Below, piece after piece: positions 23,894 through 32,486 of a stretch of 64,000 bases of DNA. This DNA comes from Paenibacillus mangrovi (GTDB lineage: Bacteria > Bacillota > Bacilli > Paenibacillales > Paenibacillaceae), in the NCBI RefSeq assembly GCF_022898935.1, contig NZ_JALIRP010000011.1, forward strand, positions 1-64,000, in the 5' to 3' direction. Position numbers and translations under genes: made by a program. The notes beneath the pieces are model-generated. The model did no database searches, was not told where the DNA came from, and worked only from the letters and a program-made list of their open reading frames with translations. The first letter of the stretch is position 1. The number at the start of each line of letters is the position of its first letter.

Positions 23894-24979
23894 TCAGGAA
23901 GTTCCTTTTTTCTTTTTCTTGATGGCCTGATGTTCTTCCTTCTCCCAGTGCCGAAGCAGCGGATAGGGATCAAATGACCATTCCACAAGTCCACTGTCCC
24001 GGTAAATGCCATAGTGCAGATGCGGCGGGAACTTCCCTTGAGTTCCGGGTTTTCCGTATCCGGAGCTTCCGACCCAGCCGATCGTCTGGCCGGGAATGAC
24101 GATATCGCCCTGTTTCAAGTTTTTCTCAAAACCCTGTAGGTGGGCGTAATAATGGTAACGATTTTCCAGATCCCGGATGCCGATGCGCCAGCCCCCGTAA
24201 CGGTTCCAGCCTTTCAGCTCCACGATGCCGTAGCAGGTGCTTCGTACCGGCATCCCGTAGGGAGCAAAAATATCGGTTCCTTCGTGTATGCGGTATCCGC
24301 CCCAGCTTCGGCCAGTTCCCCATGTGCTGCGGTATGCGTAGGAATTGGAGATAGGCAGAGGAAAAGCGTGTCCTGACAAGTCCAGCGTCTGAAACTTCTC
24401 ATAAAGCTTCGAAAACTGCCGGATTCGCTGAACAGAACGGCTGTTATGGTAATATTCCCAGAGTGCGATGCTGAAATCATCCTCGGATTGACCGTAGCGG
24501 ATCAGATAGGAAGCCATGCTGTACAGCACATCCATATCATTGTTCATATCCGCGTGCCCGTCACCGGATCCGTCTTTGCCATAGCCGTTAAAAATGCTGA
24601 TGGAGTGCGGATTGCTATCCTTCTGATCGGGATTGAACATGCCGGTCCATACGGGCTCGTTCATGAAAATGCCAGTTAGCCTCGCAGGGTGGCTGCGGTC
24701 CTTTGGATGGACTTTCGTCAGCGTGTGCTCATATTGGTCAATTGCTGCGAGGCGGTACCATGGAATATGGGTTACTGCGGCAACGCTCTCGTAGAGTTTT
24801 TTTCTCGAGGTAAGTATTTCCTCCCGGCTCAGCTTGTCCAGCGATTCCGCTGCTTGCGCAGGAGCGGGATTGGAGGCCCCCCATACAGGAGAGGCCACGG
24901 ATCCAAAGACGATAGCTGCAGCAGCAGCGCAAATTAGTGAACGGCGGATTTTATTCAGCTTTGAAATGGATATTCTCAT
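23894..24979 (-). CDS. lytH: M23 family peptidase, LytH (YunA)-like
   Basis: 361 residues with a signal peptide (hydrophobic 13-34, A-x-A-like site). A central domain (residues 45-190) with VAAVTHIPWYRLAAIDQYE precedes the LytM/M23 zinc domain: HEGTDIFAPYG (first His and Asp), HYYAHL and HLHYGIY. In Bacillus, LytH (YunA) is a sporulation L-Ala-D-Glu endopeptidase that trims cortex peptides. Synteny with yunB and lipA supports this. The tail is very basic (IKKKKKGTS). Strong AGGAGG site. Confidence 0.87.
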   Translation of the reverse strand: MRISISKLNKIRRSLICAAAAAIVFGSVASPVWGASNPAPAQAAESLDKLSREEILTSRKKLYESVAAVTHIPWYRLAAIDQYEHTLTKVHPKDRSHPARLTGIFMNEPVWTGMFNPDQKDSNPHSISIFNGYGKDGSGDGHADMNNDMDVLYSMASYLIRYGQSEDDFSIALWEYYHNSRSVQRIRQFSKLYEKFQTLDLSGHAFPLPISNSYAYRSTWGTGRSWGGYRIHEGTDIFAPYGMPVRSTCYGIVELKGWNRYGGWRIGIRDLENRYHYYAHLQGFEKNLKQGDIVIPGQTIGWVGSSGYGKPGTQGKFPPHLHYGIYRDSGLVEWSFDPYPLLRHWEKEEHQAIKKKKKGTS

Positions 24980-25101
24980 TGTGTACCTCCTGCTGGCAGC
25001 TTATAGGCTTTTTATCCGGCCCGAACGGGAATAAGTTTAGATTGGTACAAGAGAAGCCATTTTATCCCGCTTGGGAAATGGAAGTATTTTGAGTTATTTC
25101 A

Positions 25102-25110
25102 TGATATAAT
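25102..25110 (+). promoter_or_regulatory. Extended -10 promoter element of lipA
   Basis: TGATATAAT. Transcription should start near 25117, downstream of the ATG at 25111, which therefore cannot be the start codon. Confidence 0.65.
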
Positions 25111-25155
25111 ATGGGGCATGCAGTAGTTAATCATGAGCGAAAGAAGGTCAAATCA

Positions 25156-26037
25156 TTGCCTAATCAAACCGTTAAGGAACCAAAGCCGGACTGGATTCGC
25201 ATCAAACTGACAACCGGTGACAACTATCAAGAGATCAAGAGCATGATGCGCTCGAAGACACTACACACTGTGTGTGAAGAAGCGCGTTGCCCTAACATAT
25301 ATGAATGCTGGGCGAACCGTACAGCGACTTTTATGATATTGGGTGATATTTGTACGCGTGCCTGCCGTTTTTGTGCAGTCAATACGGGAAGACCTACCGA
25401 GTTGGATTTGCAGGAGCCTGAACGGGTGGCCGAAGCCGCTGAGAATATGGGATTGAAACACTGTGTTGTGACAAGCGTCGCACGGGATGATCTATCTGAC
25501 GGAGGCGCTATGATTTTCGCTGAAACCGTTAAGGCCATCCGCAAACGCCTGCCGCTGTGCAGCGTCGAGGTTCTTATTCCTGACTTCATGGGAAATTGGG
25601 ATGCACTTAAGGTCGTTATGGATGCCAAACCGGATATTCTAAATCACAACATCGAAACTGTAGAACGCATGTCGAATCGCGTGCGCGCGAAAGCGAAATA
25701 TCACCGTTCTCTGGAGCTTTTGAAAAAAGCGAAGGAAATGCAGCCTAATATTCCAACCAAATCGAGCATCATGCTGGGTGTAGGTGAGGAATGGGATGAA
25801 ATTTTGCAGGCAATGGACGACCTGCATGCTGTGGATTGCGATATTATGACGATCGGCCAATATTTACAACCATCTCCACAGCATTTGAACGTTGCTAAAT
25901 ATTATCATCCGGATGAGTTTGTTAAGCTGAAGGAGGAAGGCATGAAGAGAGGGTTCAGCCACGTTGAATCCGGTCCGCTCGTACGCAGCTCCTACCATGC
26001 CCATGAGCAGGTAAAATCAGCGGCAAGCCACAAATAA
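25156..26037 (+). CDS. lipA: Lipoyl synthase
   Basis: 293 residues. A radical-SAM enzyme that inserts two sulfurs into octanoyl domains of 2-oxoacid dehydrogenases and GcvH. Both 4Fe-4S cluster motifs are intact: the auxiliary cluster CEEARCPNIYEC and the radical-SAM cluster CTRACRFC; the C-terminal RSSYHA serine ligand is also present. The start is TTG 25156 with AAGAAGG 8 bases upstream. A longer ATG frame from 25111 would start inside the promoter. It heads the lipA-yutD unit. Confidence 0.95.
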   Translation: MPNQTVKEPKPDWIRIKLTTGDNYQEIKSMMRSKTLHTVCEEARCPNIYECWANRTATFMILGDICTRACRFCAVNTGRPTELDLQEPERVAEAAENMGLKHCVVTSVARDDLSDGGAMIFAETVKAIRKRLPLCSVEVLIPDFMGNWDALKVVMDAKPDILNHNIETVERMSNRVRAKAKYHRSLELLKKAKEMQPNIPTKSSIMLGVGEEWDEILQAMDDLHAVDCDIMTIGQYLQPSPQHLNVAKYYHPDEFVKLKEEGMKRGFSHVESGPLVRSSYHAHEQVKSAASHK

Positions 26038-26080
26038 TCATTATTATTTTTTCTTTGAACGAAAGGCAGGGGGAGCACAT

Positions 26081-26527
26081 TTGATTCTCATTGGAGGAAA
26101 AAGCTACGAGCTGCTGAAAGACCATAAAAATGGCTGGAACCCTGAAGCCTTTCGCGACCGGTACAGCGAAGTGCTGGACCGCTACGATTATATTATCGGA
26201 GACTGGGGCTACAACCAGCTGCGGTTAAAGGGATTTTTTCGGGATAAGCATCCTAAATCCAACAAAGATTCGGCTTATTCCGGAATGCTGGATTACATTA
26301 ATGAGTACTGCAATTTCGGGTGTGCTTACTTCGTCCTGCAAAAGAATCGGGATGGGCAGCCGAAAGAGAAGGAGAAGCAGGAAAAACCCGAAAAGCTTGA
26401 TCAACCGGAGAGGGTAGAGAAGCCGGAGAAGCAGGAAAAACAACCAGAGAAACAGGATAGACCTGAAAAATCCGGGAAAATGGAAAAACAGGACAAGCCG
26501 GAGAAAGTCAAAAACGGTTCCCAATAG
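26081..26527 (+). CDS. yutD: YutD family protein with charged repeat tail
   Basis: 148 residues from TTG. The first 85 form the YutD (DUF1027) domain: DYIIGDWGYNQLRLKGFFRD, then NEYCNFGCAYFVLQK. From about residue 88 the chain is a low-complexity tail of Pro-Glu-Lys-Gln units (EKQEKPEK, QPEKQDRPEK) unlike short Bacillus YutD. YutD is linked with aerobic growth and lipA by synteny, but its role is unknown. The terminator stem begins inside the last codons. Confidence 0.85.
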   Translation: MILIGGKSYELLKDHKNGWNPEAFRDRYSEVLDRYDYIIGDWGYNQLRLKGFFRDKHPKSNKDSAYSGMLDYINEYCNFGCAYFVLQKNRDGQPKEKEKQEKPEKLDQPERVEKPEKQEKQPEKQDRPEKSGKMEKQDKPEKVKNGSQ

Positions 26528-26540
26528 GGAACCGTTTTTT
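26510..26540 (+). terminator. Terminator overlapping the yutD 3' end
   Basis: AAAAACGGTTCCC-AATA-GGGAACCGTTTTTT; the left arm encodes the last residues of YutD. It also serves convergent nadK through its A-run. Confidence 0.92.
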
Positions 26541-26569
26541 AGTATCTGATATAAAATAATAAGCAGCGT

Positions 26570-27373
26570 TTATCCAAGGAAAGCCTCTCTGACACGGTTC
26601 CAGAACGGAAACGGACGGTAACGTGCAAAGCTTACCTTTTCTTTCGCGACCTGGCAGCTTACAGAGATTAAATCGTCGACCTGAATGTTGACATGATCGA
26701 TCGTAAGCAACAGACGCTGTTCCTTCCGAGAGAATATGTCAGTGTGATGATGCTTTGGCAGCAGCAAGGGCGAACCCATCGTACGGAACACACGGTTGTT
26801 GATCGAGGCAATTTCCGCGATCTGCAGCGCTTCAATCGTCGGATGTACCATCGCTCCGCCAAGACTTTTATTGTAGGCGGTACTTCCGGATGGTGTCGAG
26901 ATGCAAATGCCGTCGCCACGGAACATTTCAAAGGTCTGGTCGTTGATATCCACTTGGGCCACGACGGTTCCGTCCACGCCCTTAAGTGTAAATTCATTGA
27001 GTGCAATATAAGAAGCATTGCCCGATTTTCTATGGATTTCCAGCTCGAGTAGCGGGTATTTAACGATCCGCGGGCGGATGGAGCCGGATTTGCTGGCAGA
27101 ACTCATCAGGTCAATCAGCTGAGGCAGCTCGTCTGCCTGCCAGTCAGCATAGAATCCGAGATGGCCGGTATGAACACCAACAAAAGCGATATCGGGAATA
27201 TGGTCAATAAATGTATGAAAAGCATGAAGCATCGTGCCGTCTCCGCCAATTGAAATGACAATCTCGGGAGATTCGGCATCCAATCGGAATCCGCGTTCAG
27301 CGGCTAGCTTATGGAACTGCTCGCTCAAATCAACTGACAACTGATCACCGCGATCCAGGACATAATATCTCAA
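26570..27373 (-). CDS. nadK: NAD kinase
   Basis: 267 residues from TTG 27373. It phosphorylates NAD to NADP. The catalytic GGDGT motif (ISIGGDGTMLHAF), GVHTGHLGFYADW, NEFTLKG and the TPSGSTAYNKSLGG motif are present. The TTG has AAAGGAG 10 bases upstream. A longer frame from an ATG at 27442 overlaps the ylbJ stop by ATGA and would add 23 residues that do not look like NadK. It is the second gene after ylbJ. Confidence 0.9.
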   Translation of the reverse strand: MRYYVLDRGDQLSVDLSEQFHKLAAERGFRLDAESPEIVISIGGDGTMLHAFHTFIDHIPDIAFVGVHTGHLGFYADWQADELPQLIDLMSSASKSGSIRPRIVKYPLLELEIHRKSGNASYIALNEFTLKGVDGTVVAQVDINDQTFEMFRGDGICISTPSGSTAYNKSLGGAMVHPTIEALQIAEIASINNRVFRTMGSPLLLPKHHHTDIFSRKEQRLLLTIDHVNIQVDDLISVSCQVAKEKVSFARYRPFPFWNRVREAFLG

Positions 27374-27438
27374 GAGAGTTAGGCTCCTTTGTTTGGGTAT
27401 ATAACGATCATAAACAATATCGGAGCATAACACAACGT

Positions 27439-28707
27439 TCATTTAGCTGCTTTACCGTTTCCTTGGTGCCATAAAGCACGGATCCAGCTCCAGAACACGG
27501 AAGCCAAAGTAATGAAAACAATCAGGATGCACAAGTAGGCAATCCGGTCCGCAAAACCTCCTGCAGCAGAGACCAGGCTAAGTTCCGGCTCAGGACGGAA
27601 TGCGGGAGAAGGTCTCAGATTGCCCATCAGCGGATCCCACAGCAGCAATATAAGGACTGCAGCCAGTATGGCATGAATCAAACGCGCAATCATAAAGGGC
27701 AGGTACCGCAAATTGGTTGCATGCAGAATACTTGCAATTTGAGCATGAACGGAGAGTCCGCCCCAGGACAAGATAAAAGCCGCGGCGGCTGCTTTGTAAG
27801 GCAAAGGTACTGAGGCAGCCGCTTCACCTGCGGAACGTGCTCCGAGCGTTACTTCAAAAAGTCCGCCAATCAGCGCTTCGGATAATGAAGCAGGAAATCC
27901 GACAGCTGTGAGTATTTTGTCGAGAATAAGGTAGAGGCTCTTCATTACACCAGCCTGCGTCAGCAGCTCCAGGAATACGGAAAAGAATACGACCAGCCCT
28001 CCGACGACAATAATAAGCTTCAAAGAGGATTCCACCGCCTGCCGAAGCATTTCGCCTATGCTTCGGCCGTCCTGCATTCTAGCCTGATGCATCGCGGCAA
28101 AAGCGCTCTGGACACGACCGCCTTTTTTAGCGGAATCCATCGCTCGCTCTGGTGTCGGGCCTAAACCGTTAGAAACTCCAGATCCAGTCTTCTGCTGACC
28201 ATGAAAACGCATGAGAATCCCGATCAGGAAGCCACCCCCATAATGAGCCGCTGCCAGGATGACAGCAATTTTGGAGTCATGGAAGAAGCCCACTGATACG
28301 GCGCCAATCAGAAAAATAGGGTCTGACGACGTCGTAAAGGCCACTAGCCGTTCTCCTTCGTCCCGGGTGATCATATTCTGTTCCCACAGCTTGGCGGTGA
28401 GCTTGGCACCGATCGGATAGCCAGAAACGTAACCCATCGCTGCTACAAAACCTCCGCTGCCCGGAATGCGGAAAAGCGGCTTCATCAGCGGGTCCATGAG
28501 CGTTCCGAGTAAATGCACGACGCCAAAGCCCAGCATCATTTCCGAGATGATGAAAAACGGGAACAAGGAAGGAAAGAGAATATCCCACCAGATGGCCAGT
28601 CCACGCAAAGCGGATTCAAGATAAGCTCCGGGAAAAAGGATCATGAGCAGCAGCAAACCGGCGAATGAAGCCAGCATCAAGGGGAGACTCAGCTTTTTTA
28701 CGGACAT
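27439..28707 (-). CDS. ylbJ: Sporulation integral membrane protein YlbJ
   Basis: 422 residues with about eight membrane helices and two nucleoside-transporter/gate-like domains (WWDILFPSLFPFFIISE; SGYPIGAKLTAKLWEQ; FEVTLGARS). YlbJ is a mother-cell sporulation protein of Bacillus required for heat-resistant spores. The loop at about 185-235 (QQKTGSGVSNGLGPT) is variable. ATG 28707 has AGGAAGG 7 bases upstream. Operon with nadK downstream. Confidence 0.87.
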   Translation of the reverse strand: MSVKKLSLPLMLASFAGLLLLMILFPGAYLESALRGLAIWWDILFPSLFPFFIISEMMLGFGVVHLLGTLMDPLMKPLFRIPGSGGFVAAMGYVSGYPIGAKLTAKLWEQNMITRDEGERLVAFTTSSDPIFLIGAVSVGFFHDSKIAVILAAAHYGGGFLIGILMRFHGQQKTGSGVSNGLGPTPERAMDSAKKGGRVQSAFAAMHQARMQDGRSIGEMLRQAVESSLKLIIVVGGLVVFFSVFLELLTQAGVMKSLYLILDKILTAVGFPASLSEALIGGLFEVTLGARSAGEAAASVPLPYKAAAAAFILSWGGLSVHAQIASILHATNLRYLPFMIARLIHAILAAVLILLLWDPLMGNLRPSPAFRPEPELSLVSAAGGFADRIAYLCILIVFITLASVFWSWIRALWHQGNGKAAK

Positions 28708-28801
28708 AGTCACACCTTCCTGGTAATGAATGGGTCATTCGAATCAAATCTGTTTTCCTAAAATTTATGATTTACATCGGACAAACAGTACAAAAAAAGT
28801 T

Positions 28802-28815
28802 AGAAAGCGTTTACA
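28802..28815 (+). promoter_or_regulatory. Candidate cre (CcpA) site
   Basis: AGAAAGCGTTTACA matches the cre consensus except for the first base. It lies 15 bases upstream of the -35 at 28831, a position used for CcpA activation, and 95 bases upstream of divergent ylbJ. Confidence 0.6.
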
Positions 28816-28830
28816 AAGCATAATGTTTTT

Positions 28831-28858
28831 TTGACGAATGTATGCTAAAATGTATATA
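28831..28858 (+). promoter_or_regulatory. Sigma-A-like promoter of the 31-codon gene
   Basis: TTGACG (28831-28836), 16-nt spacer, TATATA (28853-28858). Confidence 0.55.
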
Positions 28859-28910
28859 CCAACTACTATTTAATATCCAAATTTTAATATATGGATGGAG
28901 TGCTGAGATC

Positions 28911-29006
28911 ATGAGTATTGTCGTCGGTGTTCTTGTCTGCGCTTTCGTGTATGTTATTCGCGCCTCATTGGTCCATCCCGGCGAAGAGGATTGGAGCAGC
29001 TACTAA
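28911..29006 (+). CDS. 31-residue single-helix membrane miniprotein
   Basis: A 31-codon frame starting MSIVVGVLVCAFVYVIRASL: one hydrophobic helix followed by an acidic, aromatic tail (HPGEEDWSSY). ATG 28911 has GGAG 10 bases upstream. It has its own promoter, a candidate cre site and a strong terminator at 29014-29046, so it is a self-contained transcription unit. I do not recognise the family. A small transmembrane regulator or sporulation miniprotein is possible; the RNA itself could also be the functional product. Confidence 0.6.
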   Translation: MSIVVGVLVCAFVYVIRASLVHPGEEDWSSY

Positions 29007-29013
29007 ATACCCT

Positions 29014-29046
29014 AAGGTGCTAAACAAACGTTTAGCACCTTTTTTT
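29014..29046 (+). terminator. Terminator after the 31-codon gene
   Basis: AAGGTGCTAAAC-AAAC-GTTTAGCACCTT followed by a T-run. Confidence 0.93.
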
Positions 29047-29052
29047 GTTTTT

Positions 29053-29061
29053 TGATATAAT
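29053..29061 (+). promoter_or_regulatory. Extended -10 element of the DUF2225 gene
   Basis: TGATATAAT, directly after the terminator's T-run and 69 bases before the start codon. Confidence 0.6.
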
Positions 29062-29129
29062 GGAAATAATTTGTACTTGTTAAAATAATGCCCTGGCACC
29101 TAGACGAAAGACATGAAAGGAATGTGGGG

Positions 29130-29834
29130 ATGTTGACCTTAGAACCTCTATACTCCATCAAAGTGACCTGCTATTACTGCGAGCATGGATTTAATACCTC
29201 ACGCGTACGTCCCAGCTTCAAAAAAGCAATCCGGACCGACTCCGACTTTTGCGCTTATTACAAGGATGAAAATCCCGATTATTACGTTGTCAGAGTTTGT
29301 CCGAAGTGCGGCTTTGCTTCAACCGAAAATTCGACTGAACGCTTGAATGATGCGCAAAATAAACGGTTTGCCGAAAACATCAGCAGCCGCTGGCTGGAGC
29401 GCGATTTCAGCGGACACAGAGAATGGGAGGCTGCCCTTGAAACGTACAAGCTGGCTCTGCTTGTCGCACAGACGATTGGAGAGAAAGAGCGGAACATTGC
29501 GAGCCTTCTTCATCACATCGCCTGGCTGTACCGTTATAAAGGGGACGAGGAGCAGGAGCAGCGTTTCTTGAAATACTCTCTTGAATCCTACATTAAGGTT
29601 TATGAATTTGAAGGCGTCGGAGCCAATAATGCCCGTCTGCTCTATTTGATCGGGGAGTTGAACCGCCGAATCGGCGAATTCAGCCAGGCGGTCAAATGGT
29701 TCTCAAGGGTCATAAACGACAAAAAAATCGTGGATGCGGCAATGATCCGTGCTTCACGGGAACAATGGGGTGTTCTTCGCGAGCAAATGCTGGCACGGAA
29801 GCTGGAGCTGCCTGAAGAAATGAATCTGGCCTGA
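29130..29834 (+). CDS. DUF2225 family protein with zinc-binding motifs and TPR-like helices
   Basis: 234 residues. Residues 5-65 contain two CxxC motifs (VTCYYCEHGF and RVCPKCGFA), a probable zinc site. The rest is helical and resembles tetratricopeptide repeats (ALETYKLALLVAQ, IASLLHHIAWLYRYKG, ARLLYLIGELNRRIGE, AVKWFSRVIND). This is the layout of DUF2225 proteins of Firmicutes, function unknown. ATG 29130 follows AAAGGA by 8 bases. Confidence 0.82.
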   Translation: MLTLEPLYSIKVTCYYCEHGFNTSRVRPSFKKAIRTDSDFCAYYKDENPDYYVVRVCPKCGFASTENSTERLNDAQNKRFAENISSRWLERDFSGHREWEAALETYKLALLVAQTIGEKERNIASLLHHIAWLYRYKGDEEQEQRFLKYSLESYIKVYEFEGVGANNARLLYLIGELNRRIGEFSQAVKWFSRVINDKKIVDAAMIRASREQWGVLREQMLARKLELPEEMNLA

Positions 29835-29849
29835 AATGAACAGGTAAGC

Positions 29850-29880
29850 ACAAAACACGCATAGAACATGCGTGTTTTGT
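29850..29880 (+). terminator. Terminator after the DUF2225 gene
   Basis: ACAAAACACGCAT-AGAAC-ATGCGTGTTTTGT, perfect 13-bp stem; probably serves both converging genes. Confidence 0.85.
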
Positions 29881-29897
29881 CTAAAGTCGGGTACATT

Positions 29898-30128
29898 TTA
29901 GCGTACGGGTTGATCGAACCGCAGATAGTCGTTATCGGTCTCGAGTACGTTTAGCCGGCTGCTGCAGCAGGGGAAAACGACCAGCTTTTTTCTGCCTTCA
30001 TTGATGCTTTTCAGTTCGCTGGGTTTGAGATTCAGTCTTACATTTCCGGCTCCGCAAAACGGGCATTCATGCACATAAATGTCGCCCATCTGCTTGTCAT
30101 AAGGCCAAGTATTTGCGAAAGGGATCAT
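29898..30128 (-). CDS. Small zinc-ribbon-like protein
   Basis: 76 residues with CPFCGAGNVRLNLKPSEL and, 27 residues on, FPCCSSRLNVL: two Cys pairs that could bind one zinc. Its ATG overlaps the stop of the upstream YycC-like gene (ATGA), so the two are co-translated. Family not known to me beyond conserved small proteins of Bacillales. Confidence 0.75.
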   Translation of the reverse strand: MIPFANTWPYDKQMGDIYVHECPFCGAGNVRLNLKPSELKSINEGRKKLVVFPCCSSRLNVLETDNDYLRFDQPVR

Positions 30129-30295
30129 TGACCGTCCTTCTTGTCCGCTTGATCCTCATTCGTTTGTTCTTTGCCAAGCTCAGCAATTTTTTGCAGCAGA
30201 ATATGCTGCGGCATGTGCATGAGATGTTCGAGCGGAACTCCCAGTTTCTCCGACAGCTTAACAGCCGTTTCGGGTGATATTTGCAGTGGTCTCAT
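30125..30295 (-). CDS. yycC: YycC-like small protein
   Basis: 56 residues starting MRPLQISPETAVKLSEKLGV and continuing PLEHLMHMPQHILLQKI, closely resembling Bacillus YycC, a short protein of unknown function. The tail is acidic (EQTNEDQADKKDG). ATG 30295 has GGAGGG 9 bases upstream. Overlaps the zinc-ribbon gene by 4 nt. Confidence 0.78.
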   Translation of the reverse strand: MRPLQISPETAVKLSEKLGVPLEHLMHMPQHILLQKIAELGKEQTNEDQADKKDGQ

Positions 30296-30403
30296 GACGA
30301 GCATCCCTCCAAAGGATTTATTAAAGGATGTTTTTCTTTCAGTTATACACCTTAACATGAATACCAATCAAATGAAACTTATGTAAAGGAATGGTGATCT
30401 GTA

Positions 30404-32203
30404 ATGAATAACAATTTGAAATTGACATGGGATCTGGAGTCCATTTTCCCAGGAGGATCTGCTTCTACTGAATATCAAACGTTCCTGGATACCCTTGAAA
30501 AGGATCTTGTGAAGCTGAAAGAGGATGTCAACTCCGCGACCGCGCCAACGAATCTTGAAGAGACCAAAGGGCTTGACGGTATCATTTCAAGCATGGGCAG
30601 CTGCATTTCCCGCCTCTCAGAAGGCAGTGCTTTTGTAAGCTGTCTGCAGGCACAGGATCAAGGGGACAAAAAAGCGGTTCAACTGGCTGGCCGGATTACA
30701 ACCTTGCATGCCCTTTTAAATACGATCATCACCCAGTTTGACGATATCCTTGGCCGTACCGATGATGAGACATGGAAAGGATGGATGGGTCGCGATGAAA
30801 TCCAGCCGATTTCTTTTGTCTTGAATGAAAGCCGCGACCAAGCTCGTGAAAAGCTCAGTCCTGAGCTAGAAAGCCTGGCGCTGGATTTGGCTGTCGACGG
30901 TTATCATGGCTGGAGCGACCATTACGATACGGTGGTAAGCCACGTGAAAATTCCGTTTGAAGTCGACGGAGAAACCGTGCTGTTGTCTGCAGGACAGGCC
31001 CATAACAAACTGTATGATGCGGATAAGGAAGTCCGCGATGCAATGTTCGTAAAATGGAAGGAAGCTTGGGCGGACAAAGCCGACTTCTGCGGAGATACGC
31101 TGAATCACCTCGGCGGCTTCAGACTGAAGCTGTATGAGCGCCGCGGCTGGGATGAGGTATTGAAGGAGCCGCTGGCCATTAACCGGATGTCGAATGCAAC
31201 ACTGGGTTCGATGTGGAGTGTGATCCAGGACAACAAACCGATGCTCCTCAAATACATGGAACGCAAAGCTAAACTGCTAGGAGTCGAAAAACTGAGCTGG
31301 GTAGATGTCGATGCTCCGATCGGAAAGGTATCATCGAAGGTCTCCTATCAGGAAGCGGCGGAAACGATTGTGGAGCAGTTCCGTAAGTTCAGCCCGAAAA
31401 TGGCCAACTTTGCCGAAATGGCTTTTGATAAATCATGGATTGAAGCGGAGGACCGTCCCGGCAAACGTCCTGGCGGCTTCTGTACTTCCCTTCCGGTCAG
31501 CAAAGCAACCCGTATCTTTATGACCTTCAGCGGAACAGCTTCCAATGTCTCCACGCTTGCGCATGAGCTTGGACACGGCTACCATCAGCATGTGATGGAC
31601 GATTTGCCGGTGTTCAACCAGAATTATGCCATGAATGTGGCAGAAACTGCTTCTACATTGGCTGAAATGATCGTGTCTGACGCCATGGTGAAAAAAGCAA
31701 GCGATGAGCAGGAGAAGCTGGCGCTGCTTGAGGATAAAATCCAGCGCAGTGTTGCTTTTTACATGAATATCCATGCCCGCTTCCTGTTTGAAACACGCTT
31801 CTACGAAAAACGCAAAAAGGGTCTTTTGAGCGTACAAGAGCTGAACGATCTGATGGAGGAAGCACAGAAGGAAGCTTACTGCAATGCTTTGTCTGCTTAT
31901 GAACCGACGTTCTGGTGCTCCAAGCTTCATTTCTACATTACAGGCGTACCGTTCTATAACTTCCCGTATACCTTCGGTTATATGTTCAGTACAGGTATCT
32001 ACGCGCAGGCTTTACAGCAGGGCACCGGCTTTGCTGACAAATATGATGCTTTGCTGCAGGATACCGGTGCCCTGACAGTGGAAGAGCTCGCTAAAAAGCA
32101 TCTGAATGCCGATCTGACAGGACGCGATTTCTGGCAGAGTGCAGCCGATTTGCTCACTCGGGATATCGAGGAATTTTTGAGCATGACAGAAAACTTGGCT
32201 TAA
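30404..32203 (+). CDS. pepF: M3 family oligoendopeptidase F
   Basis: 599 residues. Zinc metallopeptidase with HELGHGYHQH (His387, Glu388, His391) and the downstream third-ligand helix NVAETASTLAEMIV. Cytoplasmic; degrades short peptides of about 5-20 residues. N-terminal helical lid region typical of PepF (LTWDLESIFPGGS). ATG preceded by GGTGATCT-type weak site. Monocistronic, strong terminator at 32243. Confidence 0.93.
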   Translation: MNNNLKLTWDLESIFPGGSASTEYQTFLDTLEKDLVKLKEDVNSATAPTNLEETKGLDGIISSMGSCISRLSEGSAFVSCLQAQDQGDKKAVQLAGRITTLHALLNTIITQFDDILGRTDDETWKGWMGRDEIQPISFVLNESRDQAREKLSPELESLALDLAVDGYHGWSDHYDTVVSHVKIPFEVDGETVLLSAGQAHNKLYDADKEVRDAMFVKWKEAWADKADFCGDTLNHLGGFRLKLYERRGWDEVLKEPLAINRMSNATLGSMWSVIQDNKPMLLKYMERKAKLLGVEKLSWVDVDAPIGKVSSKVSYQEAAETIVEQFRKFSPKMANFAEMAFDKSWIEAEDRPGKRPGGFCTSLPVSKATRIFMTFSGTASNVSTLAHELGHGYHQHVMDDLPVFNQNYAMNVAETASTLAEMIVSDAMVKKASDEQEKLALLEDKIQRSVAFYMNIHARFLFETRFYEKRKKGLLSVQELNDLMEEAQKEAYCNALSAYEPTFWCSKLHFYITGVPFYNFPYTFGYMFSTGIYAQALQQGTGFADKYDALLQDTGALTVEELAKKHLNADLTGRDFWQSAADLLTRDIEEFLSMTENLA

Positions 32204-32242
32204 GCAGAATTAAGCTTGAACTAGGCCCTAGGCGACAAACGC

Positions 32243-32284
32243 AAGAGGAGTCTCCATCCGTGGGATGGGTCCTCCTCTTTTTTT
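32243..32284 (+). terminator. Terminator after pepF
   Basis: AAGAGGAG-CCATCC pairs with GGATGG-CTCCTCTT, then seven T. Confidence 0.9.
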
Positions 32285-32486
32285 GCAGGGAATGAGAGTT
32301 TACGGTTATTTTGTCATAAAAAACAGAAAAATAGCGGAATTTTGAATTAAATAAAATCGAAATTGCGAAAATAATAGTAATAAATACCCATTTATGTTTA
32401 AAATTGTTGTGTGATCGGAAGTCCTGTCTTATAATGAGTCATAAGCCCTAAATTTTTTGGCGAATATTGAAGAGAGGAGGAAGAGA

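Noticed and set aside
26340..26500. Short repeats in yutD as a possible CRISPR
   Set aside because: They are in-frame PEK codon repeats without regular spacers.
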